A program made the translations under genes and the position numbers. A stretch of 64,000 nucleotides of DNA from positions 1,116,001 to 1,180,000 of the forward strand of contig SEFP01000001.1 of assembly GCA_004144185.1 (NCBI GenBank). The letters run 5' to 3'. The notes beneath the pieces were generated by a model. That model worked only from the letters and a program-made list of their open reading frames with translations, ran no database searches and was not told the DNA's origin. The number at the start of each line of letters is the position of its first letter. The first letter of the stretch is position 1. This document shows, piece by piece, positions 24,654 through 32,608 of the stretch. The stretch is from Sphingobacteriales bacterium. Its GTDB lineage: Bacteria; Bacteroidota; Bacteroidia; Chitinophagales; Chitinophagaceae.

Positions 24654-26282
24654 ATGCTGTCTTTTCATCATCCACAGTGGCTATGGGGTTTGTTGCTTGT
24701 GCTTTTGGCCGGTGTGATCTGGATCGGTCACCGACGCTGGCAGCAAACCAGGCTGAAAACGCTTGCTGATGCCTCTCTGCAGGGAAGCCTGTGGGCGTCC
24801 GGATCCATGCCTTCTGGAACAAACCCGATTGCCGGTCTACTGCCTCTGCTGGCGTTGGCCTGTCTGGTCGTAGCGGCCGCTGGCCTATATCTGCCTAAAG
24901 GGCAACGCAATCAGCCGGCCAAAGGCACCGATGTAATGGTGGTGCTGGATGCCAGTCGGTCGATGAATGCCCGCGACGTGCAGCCCGATAGGATGCGCCG
25001 CGCCCGTTCATTTGTAACCCGGCTGGCCGAACAGTTGCAGGGCGACCGGATGGGACTGGTCGTATTTGCCGGCCGACCGTATTTACAGGTGCCGCTAACG
25101 ACCGATCGGGGTGCTTTCCGGCTGGCCCTGCAAGCCGTTTCACCGGAGGCCATTCCTACGCAGGGAACCATTCTTTCAACGGCGCTTACAATGGCTGCCG
25201 GAAGTTTTTCGGAACACCTGCGCCGCTCCCGGGTTCTCGTTTTGATTACCGATGGGGAAGACCACGATGAAGCTTCCGGAACAGCGGTGGCGGATTTGAA
25301 AAAAACCGGTGTGCAACTGATTGCGCTGGGCGTGGGCACGCCTGAAGGCATCGGGTTGCAGGAAGCAGACGGATCACCTAAGACCGACCTGACCGGCGCA
25401 CCAGTCATCACCCGGCTGGGCGAAGCGTCTTTACGCCGCCTGACTGAGGATGCCGGCGGCCGCTACCTGCGTCTGCGCGATGCGACGGCCAATGCGGCTG
25501 AAGTAGCACAGTTTATCCGAACACTGCCGGCGGCCTACCTGCCTAAAGATGCGGAACAGCCTTCCGAAAAAGAATACTTTCCGTATCTGGCGGCGGCGGC
25601 ATTGGTGCTGCTGGTGCTGCAGCGGTTGCTTCAGTCGGCGCGTTCCCGGAAGGCGGTTTCCGGAATAGGGATAGCAGGTGTGCTGTTGCTATGCAGTGTC
25701 CAGTACGCACAGGCGCAGAACAGGGGCTGGCAGGAAGGGACGCGCCTGTACCGCGAAGGTAAATTTCCGGAAGCCGCAGCCGCCTTTCAGCAGGCGCTGA
25801 GTGATTCCGTTACCCGTGCGGCAGCGCAGTACAACCTGGGCAATGCGCTGTACAAAAAGAAGGATTTCGCTGGTGCTGCCAAAGCCTTTGAGCAGGCTGC
25901 ACAGTCGCCGGGTGCTCCGGATGCAGCGTATAATCTGGGCAACAGCTATGCGGAGCAGAAGCAATGGAAACAGGCCATGGAAGCCTATAAAGAGGCGCTT
26001 CGATCGCAGCCGGGTACTGCAGATGCCCAGCGTAACTATGCCAAGGCTCGTAAGCATTATCTGCAGGAACAACAGCAGCAGCAGCAACAACAGCGTCAGC
26101 AACCCCAACCGAAGGACGATTCCCGTGAAGATCCTCGTGCGCAGAAAGAGGCTACCCCTTCTGATCTGAACAAAGAACAAGCCGAAAAACTGTTGCAGGC
26201 CCTCCGCCAGGAAGAGCAGAAAATAAACGATCGCAAACGCGAGGGGCAGGACACGCCCACGCCACCGGAAAAAGATTGGTAA
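24654..26282 (+). CDS. batB: BatB-BatC fusion: vWA membrane domain joined to TPR domain
   Basis: A 542-residue protein that joins two proteins usually encoded separately. Residues 1-330 are BatB: hydrophobic segments near 8-24 and 60-80, a vWA domain with MIDAS D-A-S-R-S near 98-102 and I-T-D-G-E-D near 196, then a helix near 305-322. A second hydrophobic segment near 335-352 (G-I-A-G-V-L-L-L-C-S-V-Q-Y-A-Q-A-Q) looks like the old BatC signal peptide. It leads into three TPR units (about 355-465; A-A-A-Q-Y-N-L-G-N-A-L-Y-K-K-K-D-F). A Gln run (near 475-485) and an acidic/charged tail finish it. It lies 23 kb from batA, under its own promoter box. Partner choice in the Bat complex is inferred. 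Confidence 0.88.
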   Translation: MLSFHHPQWLWGLLLVLLAGVIWIGHRRWQQTRLKTLADASLQGSLWASGSMPSGTNPIAGLLPLLALACLVVAAAGLYLPKGQRNQPAKGTDVMVVLDASRSMNARDVQPDRMRRARSFVTRLAEQLQGDRMGLVVFAGRPYLQVPLTTDRGAFRLALQAVSPEAIPTQGTILSTALTMAAGSFSEHLRRSRVLVLITDGEDHDEASGTAVADLKKTGVQLIALGVGTPEGIGLQEADGSPKTDLTGAPVITRLGEASLRRLTEDAGGRYLRLRDATANAAEVAQFIRTLPAAYLPKDAEQPSEKEYFPYLAAAALVLLVLQRLLQSARSRKAVSGIGIAGVLLLCSVQYAQAQNRGWQEGTRLYREGKFPEAAAAFQQALSDSVTRAAAQYNLGNALYKKKDFAGAAKAFEQAAQSPGAPDAAYNLGNSYAEQKQWKQAMEAYKEALRSQPGTADAQRNYAKARKHYLQEQQQQQQQQRQQPQPKDDSREDPRAQKEATPSDLNKEQAEKLLQALRQEEQKINDRKREGQDTPTPPEKDW

Positions 26283-26339
26283 TCCGAAGCAGCGCTAAAA
26301 TTTTTTTGAAAGAAAAGTTTCGTTGCCCTTCTTTTTCGC

Positions 26340-26428
26340 TTTAATATTGTGGTGCAGGAACTGCACTTACTAACCCATTTCCTGATATAGAAGCCCGATG
26401 CCCCACACAACAGCATCGGGCTTTTCTT
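26340..26428 (+). ncRNA. Possible small RNA between batB-batC and rluE
   Basis: In the 185-base gap a TAATATTG box (26342-26349, one base off TAnnTTTG) is followed at once by the inverted repeat GTGCAG-GAA-CTGCAC (26352-26366), about 24 unpaired bases, and a strong terminator. The layout of box, 5' hairpin and terminator in about 80 bases fits a short independent transcript. The hairpins could equally be a 3' trailer of batB-batC. No known RNA family recognised. Confidence 0.3.
26391..26428 (+). terminator. Intrinsic terminator
   Basis: An 11-bp perfect stem, AAGCCCGATGC (26391-26401) with GCATCGGGCTT (26413-26423), an 11-base loop, then TTCTTTT. Confidence 0.85.
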
Positions 26429-26467
26429 TTGTCGCTTCAGATTCATAGCCAGTAAGGCTTTCAGCCG

Positions 26468-27046
26468 ATGAAGACTTCCTACCGCTACCTGCTTTTCCAC
26501 AAGCCTTTTGAGGTGCTGTCACAGTTTTCTGAAGACGGCAACAAGCGTACGCTGGCTGCTTTTTTTCCGGACCTGCAAAAAGATGTGTACCCTGTGGGTC
26601 GTCTCGATTACGACAGTGAAGGACTGCTGCTGCTAACTAATGACAAACGGCTGACGCACCGGCTGCTCGATCCGTCTCAGGTGCATCCACGTACCTACTG
26701 GGTGCAGGTTGAAGGTGTCCCTTCAGAAGCTGCTCTGAAGCAGTTGCGTGCAGGTGTTGGGATCTCCATCAATGGTAAAAAGCACCAGACACTTCCGGCA
26801 GGTGCAACGCTGCTTCCGGAACCCATCGTTCCGGAACGGAACCCGCCTATCCGGTACCGCGCAGCCATCCCGACCAGTTGGATCGAACTAACCCTGACGG
26901 AAGGTAAAAACCGGCAGGTACGACGCATGACGGCTGCTGTCGGTTTTCCTACTCTGCGGCTGATCCGCGTGGCGATCGGCAACCTTCAGGTCGGAACCTT
27001 GCAACCCGGTGACTGGCGGGAGGTTGCGGCGGCCGACCTTTTCTAA
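26468..27046 (+). CDS. rluE: 23S rRNA pseudouridine synthase, RluE-like
   Basis: A 192-residue RsuA-family pseudouridine synthase. The catalytic Asp is D47 in G-R-L-D-Y-D-S-E-G-L-L-L-L-T-N-D (44-59). K-x-F-E-V-L-S near the start and E-G-K-N-R-Q-V-R-R-M-T near 145-155 are the other family motifs. There is no N-terminal S4 domain, as in RluE, which modifies U2457 of 23S rRNA in E. coli; RsuA and RluB/F carry S4. The exact uridine in this organism is inferred. TTCCGGAA occurs twice within 20 bases inside the gene (near 26813 and 26830), encoding different dipeptides. Confidence 0.9.
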   Translation: MKTSYRYLLFHKPFEVLSQFSEDGNKRTLAAFFPDLQKDVYPVGRLDYDSEGLLLLTNDKRLTHRLLDPSQVHPRTYWVQVEGVPSEAALKQLRAGVGISINGKKHQTLPAGATLLPEPIVPERNPPIRYRAAIPTSWIELTLTEGKNRQVRRMTAAVGFPTLRLIRVAIGNLQVGTLQPGDWREVAAADLF

Positions 27047-27107
27047 ATTGCCGAAACGATATCGATAGGGCACGATCCTAGTAGTGGGCAGGCATACAAA
27101 CTCCCCT

Positions 27108-28247
27108 ATGAAAACCTCATCCCAAGAACAAAACTTTCCGACGCAGTTTCCGGAAGGACAAACTTTTAAAACGCCTGCGTACGGCGCATCGGGCGGCCTG
27201 ATCGGTGGCAAATCGATGAAGCGCATAGACGTAGAACGCCAAGGCCCTAAAGCCGATGAAGTCGTTATTGAAGTGTTGTACTGCGGCGTCTGTCACAGCG
27301 ATATTCACCAGGTCGCCAACGACTGGAAAAATACCATTTATCCCTGCGTGCCCGGCCACGAAATCATCGGCAAAATCGTAGCTGCCGGCAGCACTGTATC
27401 TGCGTTTAAAACCGGCGATACGGTTGGCGTGGGCTGCATGATCGACTCCTGCCACACCTGCGCGCCCTGCCGCGAAGGCGAAGAGCAATTCTGCGAAGGA
27501 CCCCATGGCATGACGATGACGTACAACGGGTACTGGAAGCCCGACGGTACCGACTTCAACACCTTTGGCGGCTACTCGACTCATATCGTTGTCAACAAAG
27601 ATTTTCTGCTGCGCATCCCGGAAAATCTGGACCTCGCCAAAGTAGCGCCGATCCTCTGTGCCGGGATCACGACCTACTCACCACTCAACCACTGGAAGGT
27701 CCAGGAAGGCGATAAAGTAGCCATCGTGGGTATTGGCGGACTGGGTCATATGGGCGTGATGCTGGCCAAAGCCATGGGCGCACACGTAACGGCGGTCACC
27801 CGCAAAGAAGAAAAGAAACAGGCTGCGTTGGAACTAGGCGCAGATGCGGTACTGATTTCGGATGATGCAGACGCGATGAACGCGCACGAAGCGAAATTTG
27901 ACTACGTGCTCATTACCATTCCGGAAAGCTTTGACGTGAACGACTACGTGAAGCTGGTAAAGCGGCGTGGCAGCCTGGTGACGGTGGGCCTGATCGGACC
28001 GTACGAAAAACCGACGGACAACATGGAAGTAGCCAAGTTGTGCCGGACCGTAGGTGGCTCACTGATTGGCGGGATTGCCGAAACCCAGGAGGTACTTGAT
28101 TTCTGCGCGAAACACGACATCCTGCCGCAGGTAGAGATGATCCAAATGCAGGACATCGAGAAGGCGTTTGACACCATTAAAGATGAAGAAATCCGCTTCC
28201 GTTACGTGATCGATATGGCATCCCTGAAACAGGAAGAGGCAGGATAA
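27108..28247 (+). CDS. Zinc-dependent alcohol/cinnamyl-alcohol-type dehydrogenase, NAD(P)-linked
   Basis: A 379-residue medium-chain dehydrogenase from the ATG at 27108, preferred over the GTG at 27084. Catalytic zinc ligands: Cys in Y-C-G-V-C-H-S-D near 56-63 and His in P-G-H-E-I-I-G near 80. The structural-zinc lobe is C-H-T-C-A-P-C with a fourth Cys after E-E-Q-F. The Rossmann motif is G-I-G-G-L-G-H-M-G near 205. These place it in the YahK/CAD branch that reduces a broad range of aldehydes with NADPH. The ~35-residue N-terminal extension is hydrophilic. Stands alone, ended by a terminator. Confidence 0.9.
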   Translation: MKTSSQEQNFPTQFPEGQTFKTPAYGASGGLIGGKSMKRIDVERQGPKADEVVIEVLYCGVCHSDIHQVANDWKNTIYPCVPGHEIIGKIVAAGSTVSAFKTGDTVGVGCMIDSCHTCAPCREGEEQFCEGPHGMTMTYNGYWKPDGTDFNTFGGYSTHIVVNKDFLLRIPENLDLAKVAPILCAGITTYSPLNHWKVQEGDKVAIVGIGGLGHMGVMLAKAMGAHVTAVTRKEEKKQAALELGADAVLISDDADAMNAHEAKFDYVLITIPESFDVNDYVKLVKRRGSLVTVGLIGPYEKPTDNMEVAKLCRTVGGSLIGGIAETQEVLDFCAKHDILPQVEMIQMQDIEKAFDTIKDEEIRFRYVIDMASLKQEEAG

Positions 28248-28270
28248 AATGTTCTGATAGTTTTGACTAG

Positions 28271-28306
28271 AAGGGTGACTCACCGATTCCGTGAGCCACC
28301 CTTTTT
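28271..28306 (+). terminator. Intrinsic terminator after the alcohol dehydrogenase
   Basis: AAGGGTGACTCAC (28271-28283) pairs with GTGAGCCACCCTT (28291-28303), one internal mismatch, seven-base loop, then a T-run. Confidence 0.8.
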
Positions 28307-28333
28307 GGCATTCAATCCAATCCGGAAACGCCG

Positions 28334-29701
28334 CTATAGTTGTTGCAGTACTTCCTGCCTTAAAGACCCTTTGGCAAGGACCACATACAGCCAGCTCTGA
28401 TCGGCCAGCCGGAACTTGGTAAACCCTTTCGTACGCAGTTCCGGATGCTTTTTTAGCATTGGAAAATACGCTTCGGCCTGCCGGAGTTGCGCGGGCTTTT
28501 CGGCCTCCAGCACCAAGATTTTGGTAAGGGTACTGCTGCGCATTTTCTCCAGGCCGGCGGGTGTTACCGGTGTCATTGTATAGCTCTGCGCCGTTACCGG
28601 AAATTGCTGCGAAAACAGGGCTGCATCGGCATCGCTGGATGCGATCAGAAACCGGTTGGTAAACAAATGCGCGGCTTCGTTTTCCCATTGCGGAAACTTA
28701 CTAGCATACAGACGACAGTAGTCCGCTACAAAGGCGCTGTCAATGGTTTTGTTCTGAGCGAGGTATTCGGCGACCGTCGGGTAGATGGCTTTGGCCATTT
28801 CATTCCGGTATTTGTTGTTGTACCAGGAGCCGGCGTCCAGTTCGCCGGTCAGTGCCAGGAAGGCCGCACCGTTTCCAAGGGCTGTTGCCTGCGCTTCGTT
28901 GAGAAGCAGGTACGCATTCCAGGCGCCGGGTACTGGATTTTTCCGGAAAGCCGCCTGAAGTTGTTCTTTCAAAGTGATTGGTTGCTCATCATACAGGATA
29001 TGCGCCATCTCGTGGAGCGTGACCGAGAGTAGCATTTCATAATCGCGCTCGCCTTCCGGAAGGGCACTGACGCTGCAATCGGCAAAAGCAGTGGCCCGGA
29101 ACTGGCGGCTTTTAGGCAATGGATAAAAGGCTACCTGAAACGTATCGGTTCCGGAATCAGACTGTCCGTGGAAGACACTCATTTTCCGGAAAAAATCGAC
29201 CACGACCGGTCTGTGAAGCGCTTGTGTACAGGCCTGGAGTTGCTGATTAAATTGGGCTTCCAAAGGTGCGTACACCAGTGTGTCGTATACCGGTGCAAAC
29301 AGTTCTAAGGTGCGTACCAACCGGGCCAGATCCAGCTTGGGCAGCAGGCCGGTCGACCGCTGTTTGAAATCGGTCAGATCCGCTGAAAGCAGCAGGTTGC
29401 GCTGCAACAGGTCCCGCGTCTGCATCGGGATTTTACTGAGCTCCGGATACTGTGGAAACTCATAGGTATAGTCGAGCTGCAGACTATCCAGATCCGTCAG
29501 TGCCGCGGCCCGTTCGGGCGTGTCGAAGCGGGAGCCCGTATACAACTTCTGAAACGAGTTGCCGGGCCGCCCGTTTCCGGAAAGCTGCTGCACAAATAAA
29601 TGCACCGCCAGCGGACGCGAAAACCGGACGTTAAAGTAAGGCGTTGCACCAGCCGTATGCCCAATAAGTCCGGCGAGAAGTAGGAAGAGAAGCGTCCGCA
29701 T
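28334..29701 (-). CDS. Secreted HExxH protein, putative metalloprotease
   Basis: A 455-residue exported protein from the ATG at 29701, which gives a signal peptide (T-L-L-F-L-L-L-A-G-L-I-G-H-T-A-G-A); the frame open to 29785 crosses a terminator. A zinc-protease-type L-H-E-M-A-H-I-L-Y-D-E lies near residues 225-235. A downstream Glu for the third ligand may be in L-N-E-A-Q-A-T-A near 265, which would give a gluzincin-like layout. The rest is helical with no named domain recognised. Substrate unknown; the HExxH motif alone does not prove proteolysis. A candidate -7 box TATCTTTC ends four bases before the ATG, and a TTCCGGAA copy overlaps the start codon. Confidence 0.7.
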   Translation of the reverse strand: MRTLLFLLLAGLIGHTAGATPYFNVRFSRPLAVHLFVQQLSGNGRPGNSFQKLYTGSRFDTPERAAALTDLDSLQLDYTYEFPQYPELSKIPMQTRDLLQRNLLLSADLTDFKQRSTGLLPKLDLARLVRTLELFAPVYDTLVYAPLEAQFNQQLQACTQALHRPVVVDFFRKMSVFHGQSDSGTDTFQVAFYPLPKSRQFRATAFADCSVSALPEGERDYEMLLSVTLHEMAHILYDEQPITLKEQLQAAFRKNPVPGAWNAYLLLNEAQATALGNGAAFLALTGELDAGSWYNNKYRNEMAKAIYPTVAEYLAQNKTIDSAFVADYCRLYASKFPQWENEAAHLFTNRFLIASSDADAALFSQQFPVTAQSYTMTPVTPAGLEKMRSSTLTKILVLEAEKPAQLRQAEAYFPMLKKHPELRTKGFTKFRLADQSWLYVVLAKGSLRQEVLQQL

Positions 29702-29705
29702 TCCG

Positions 29706-29713
29706 GAAAGATA
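29706..29713 (-). promoter_or_regulatory. Candidate -7 box TATCTTTC
   Basis: On the minus strand TATCTTTC, one base off TAnnTTTG, ends four bases before the ATG at 29701. The first C of the spacer belongs to a TTCCGGAA copy. Confidence 0.35.
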
Positions 29714-29733
29714 GTCCACTTTAAAACGCATCA

Positions 29734-29765
29734 AAAAGGGGATCTCGAATAGAGATCCCCTTTTA
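29734..29765 (-). terminator. Intrinsic terminator after the aminopeptidase P gene
   Basis: AAAAGGGGATCTC pairs with GAGATCCCCTTTT around a five-base loop; it reads as a terminator in both directions. It serves the minus-strand aminopeptidase gene ending at 29789. Confidence 0.85.
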
Positions 29766-29788
29766 AATTTTGGTATTAATAGCACTTC

Positions 29789-31078
29789 TTATCGGGCCAT
29801 CACGGTTTCGATTTCGTCTACGGTAATCGGAATGCCTTTAAACAGATCGACGCTACCGTTTTTGGTGAGCCAATAGTTGTTTTCAATCCGGATGCCCATG
29901 CCTTCTTCTTCAATGTAAATGCCCGGCTCGATGGTGAACAGCATGCCTTCTTTAACCGGCTCGTTGCGGGTGCCCAGATCATGCACATCCAACCCCAGGT
30001 GGTGGCCGATGCCGTGATAGAAATACTTCCGGAACGCAGGCTCTTCCTGGCCGCCGTTCTTGATATCAGCTTTGGTGATCAGGCCAATTTTCACAAGCTG
30101 CTTTTCCATCTCCTTGTTCACCTTCTCGATATAATCGGCATAGTTGATGCCCGGTTTCAGGATGGCCGCGCAGTAGTTGTGTACGTTCAGACAGGCGTTG
30201 TAAACCTCGCGCTGCCGGGGCGTAAACACGCCATCTACCGGAATGGTCCGCGACAGATCGGCTGCATAATTGCCATACTCTGCGCCGAAGTCCATCAACA
30301 GCAGTTCGCCGTCTTTACACTCCTGGTTGTTGTCGACGTAGTGGAGCACACGTGCGCGGTCGCCGGAAGCAATGATGCAGCCGTATGCGTGACGAGTAGC
30401 GCGATTGCGTATGAACTCGTGCGTGATTTCGGCTTCGATCTCGTACTCCATCACACCCGGCGCGACAAACTTCAGCACGCGGTCAAACGCCTTGCCCGTA
30501 ATAGCTATAGCCTTTTTTACGACCTCAATTTCTTCTTTGGTTTTGATCGAACGCAGGTCTTTCAGGATGCGGGCCGCCCGCTCGTAGCGGTGCAGCGGAT
30601 AGCGCTCCATCAGCTGATGCACAAACGTGAGATCGGTGCGGGGACTATCAGCGCCCAGACGGTCATTTTCGTTGGTCGCCAGATATACGGTATCCGCGTG
30701 GTGCATCCAGACCTGGAGCTGGGCATCAATCGAATCGACGTACTGCACATTCGCGATTCCGGAAAGGGCTGTGGCTTCGTCTTTGCGCAGCAGGTGACCG
30801 TTCCATTTTTCCAGCATTGCATTGGGCCGCTGCACGACCAACACTTCACGGCCGTTGGGATCGGCATTATCCGGATACAGAATCACCATCGTTTTTTCCT
30901 GCACTACACCGGAAAGCCAGACCACTGTGCTGTTGGCCTTGTACGCGTAGGTGGCGTCTCCATTTTCCGGAAACACAGGATTGGCGTGGAAGATGGCGAT
31001 GCTGTTGGGCGCCATACGTTTCATAAACCGCTGCCGGTTTTTAGTGTAGAGCGAAGACGGAATACCGGAATATTTCAT
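29789..31078 (-). CDS. pepP: Xaa-Pro aminopeptidase (aminopeptidase P)
   Basis: A 429-residue dinuclear-metal peptidase that removes an N-terminal residue preceding proline. The N-terminal domain (about 1-165) has the A-P-N-S-I-A-I-F opening common to bacterial PepP. The pita-bread catalytic domain shows the five metal ligands: Asp in L-M-D-F-G-A-E near 266, Asp in A-A-D-L-S-R-T near 277, His in H-G-I-G-H-H-L-G near 358, and Glu in E-P-G-I-Y-I and in R-I-E-N. The gene starts four bases after a TACCTTTA box and is divergent from the GNAT gene. Cytosolic, no signal peptide. Confidence 0.93.
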   Translation of the reverse strand: MKYSGIPSSLYTKNRQRFMKRMAPNSIAIFHANPVFPENGDATYAYKANSTVVWLSGVVQEKTMVILYPDNADPNGREVLVVQRPNAMLEKWNGHLLRKDEATALSGIANVQYVDSIDAQLQVWMHHADTVYLATNENDRLGADSPRTDLTFVHQLMERYPLHRYERAARILKDLRSIKTKEEIEVVKKAIAITGKAFDRVLKFVAPGVMEYEIEAEITHEFIRNRATRHAYGCIIASGDRARVLHYVDNNQECKDGELLLMDFGAEYGNYAADLSRTIPVDGVFTPRQREVYNACLNVHNYCAAILKPGINYADYIEKVNKEMEKQLVKIGLITKADIKNGGQEEPAFRKYFYHGIGHHLGLDVHDLGTRNEPVKEGMLFTIEPGIYIEEEGMGIRIENNYWLTKNGSVDLFKGIPITVDEIETVMAR

Positions 31079-31082
31079 GCGC

Positions 31083-31090
31083 TAAAGGTA
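31083..31090 (-). promoter_or_regulatory. Candidate -7 box TACCTTTA for pepP
   Basis: On the minus strand TACCTTTA (one base off TAnnTTTG) ends four bases before the pepP ATG, predicting a leaderless message. It is opposed to the GNAT box 17 bases away. Confidence 0.4.
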
Positions 31091-31107
31091 GCGCCCATCC
31101 CAAACAC

Positions 31108-31115
31108 TATTTTTG
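31108..31115 (+). promoter_or_regulatory. -7 box TATTTTTG for the GNAT gene
   Basis: TATTTTTG, an exact TAnnTTTG match, lies 42 bases before the ATG at 31158. Confidence 0.45.
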
Positions 31116-31157
31116 AGGCGAACGCCATCCACAGCAGTGCTTTTCTGAACCACGTCT

Positions 31158-31637
31158 ATGTCCCTGGAACTGCCTACTCCATCCACCCGGATCCGACCCT
31201 ATGATATTGTGGATCTGGAGGCTTGTATGGACTGTTTTGAAAGCAATACCCCGCCAGCTTTTACCGTCGAAGAGATCACGCTGTTCCGGACCTTTCTGGA
31301 GCGGATCGGTCGGGAGCGCCCGGCCACGCTTCCGTATTGGGTGCTGGAGGCTGAAGGTCGTCTGATCGGTTGCGGCGGATTGGGACTGAACGAAAACGAA
31401 ACGGTTTCGCTGACCTGGGGATTGGTGCACAGCGCTTTTCACAAACAAGGATTCGGGCAGCAGTTGCTGGCCTATCGGTTGCAACAATCGGCTGTTTTGT
31501 TTCCCCAATCTCCACTCCGGCTGGATACCACGCAGTATGCGGTTACCTTCTTCGAAAAGTATGGCTTCCGGACTGTGGACTACAAACCAGATGGATACGG
31601 TCCCGGCCTGCATCGGTACGATATGGAATTCGGATAA
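31158..31637 (+). CDS. GNAT-family N-acetyltransferase
   Basis: A 159-residue acetyltransferase of the GNAT fold. Strand beta-4 and the pyrophosphate loop read L-T-W-G-L-V-H-S-A-F-H-K-Q-G-F-G-Q-Q-L-L near 83-102, where Q-G-F-G-Q-Q replaces the usual Q/R-x-x-G-x-G/A. G-C-G-G-L-G-L-N precedes it, and the C-terminal F-F-E-K-Y-G-F-R-T motif is at about 135-143. The acceptor (small molecule or protein N-terminus) is unknown. Convergent with the next gene, four bases apart. Confidence 0.85.
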   Translation: MSLELPTPSTRIRPYDIVDLEACMDCFESNTPPAFTVEEITLFRTFLERIGRERPATLPYWVLEAEGRLIGCGGLGLNENETVSLTWGLVHSAFHKQGFGQQLLAYRLQQSAVLFPQSPLRLDTTQYAVTFFEKYGFRTVDYKPDGYGPGLHRYDMEFG

Positions 31638-31641
31638 GGGA

Positions 31642-32097
31642 CTACTGGCCAACTGGAAGCATTCGTTGCCGCAGGTATTGTTTTTCCCGGATCTCGGGGG
31701 TGTGCAGCAGCAAACCGCAGTCGAAACAGTCGATGGCAAGCGTCACGCGTGCATCGGCGCAGGCCTGAAGCCACCGGGCACGGTCAGAAAGCAGATCTGG
31801 TACCCACAGGGCACTCCGGGGCTCTTCCGGAAACGAGGGAAGTGCTTCGGAGAGCTGCGCAACCGGCACCCTATGGAACGTCGTATCCGGAAGGGCTTCT
31901 TGCAGACGGGTGGCGATTGGTTGCGAACCGGGCTTCATGAACACGTCGGTAGCCAGCCGGTAGGCGAGGGGCGAGTGAACGCCGTGAATGCCTTTGGCTT
32001 TCCGGAAAAACAAATAGCGTTGCAGCCACTGCGGCCACCGGAGCTGGCTGACTTCTTTCTGAAGCGCCCGTAGCGAGGTGTCGGCTACCGTTCCCAT
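31642..32097 (-). CDS. Shrunken methyltransferase-like protein lacking the SAM-binding core
   Basis: A 151-residue protein whose two ends look like the ends of a longer (about 230-260 residue) Bacteroidota class I methyltransferase family. The N-terminus has G-I-H-G-V-H-S-P-L-A-Y-R-L-A-T-D near 36-51. The C-terminus has R-V-T-L-A-I-D-C-F-D-C-G-L-L-L near 118-132 and R-E-K-Q-Y-L near 137. The intervening glycine-rich SAM motif, acidic loop and catalytic segment are missing; only about 65 residues separate the parts. The frame is intact, so the protein may still be made and have another role. The family assignment is from memory of the motif pattern. Overlaps folA by 13 bases on the same strand. 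Confidence 0.55.
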   Translation of the reverse strand: MGTVADTSLRALQKEVSQLRWPQWLQRYLFFRKAKGIHGVHSPLAYRLATDVFMKPGSQPIATRLQEALPDTTFHRVPVAQLSEALPSFPEEPRSALWVPDLLSDRARWLQACADARVTLAIDCFDCGLLLHTPEIREKQYLRQRMLPVGQ

Positions 32098-32579
32098 TGT
32101 TCAAACGTAAACGGAAACGGATGCCGGTCATCGGCTTCATGCCGTTCATCCCGGACCTTTTTCCACTCCGAGGGCGACCATTCCGGAAAAAACGTATCGG
32201 CATTCGGTACGCGGGTATGCAGGCGTGTCAGGTAGAGCCGGTCGGCTTGGGGCAATAAGGCTTCAAATAACACGCCGCCGCCGATGACAAAGCCTTCATC
32301 TGCCTCATACCCACGTAAGGCCTCCAGTGCGGCGTCCACGGACGTAAAGGATTGTACGCCTTCCGGAAGGTTTGGAATGGGTTGCGAAGACACGACCAGA
32401 TGAGGCCGGCCTGGCAGCACACCCCGGAGCGATTCCCAGGTTTTGCGACCCATCAGCATGGGTTTGCCCATCGTCGTCCGCTTAAAAAATTTCAGATCGT
32501 CGGGCAGGTGCCAGGGCATGGTGCCGCCAAAGCCAATCGCATGGGCTTCATCCAGCGCCGCAATAAAAGAAAGCGTCAT
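32085..32579 (-). CDS. folA: Dihydrofolate reductase
   Basis: A 164-residue enzyme reducing dihydrofolate to tetrahydrofolate with NADPH, needed to recycle the product of thymidylate synthase. Motifs: F-I-A-A-L-D-E-A-H-A-I-G near the start; M-P-W-H-L-P-D-D-L-K-F-F-K-R-T-T-M near 21-37 with the catalytic Asp; G-R-K-T-W-E-S-L near 44; and the NADPH motif V-I-G-G-G-V-L-F near 97. Length normal. thyA lies upstream on the same strand but is separated by about 400 bases holding a decayed gene on the other strand. The 3' end overlaps the next gene. Confidence 0.95.
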   Translation of the reverse strand: MTLSFIAALDEAHAIGFGGTMPWHLPDDLKFFKRTTMGKPMLMGRKTWESLRGVLPGRPHLVVSSQPIPNLPEGVQSFTSVDAALEALRGYEADEGFVIGGGVLFEALLPQADRLYLTRLHTRVPNADTFFPEWSPSEWKKVRDERHEADDRHPFPFTFEQWER

Positions 32580-32608
32580 TTTTTAGTGAATAGTAAATAA
32601 TTTGGCAG

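Noticed and set aside
29981-31204. 407-codon open frame antisense to pepP
   Set aside because: pepP has all five metal ligands on the minus strand; the opposite frame is a shadow.
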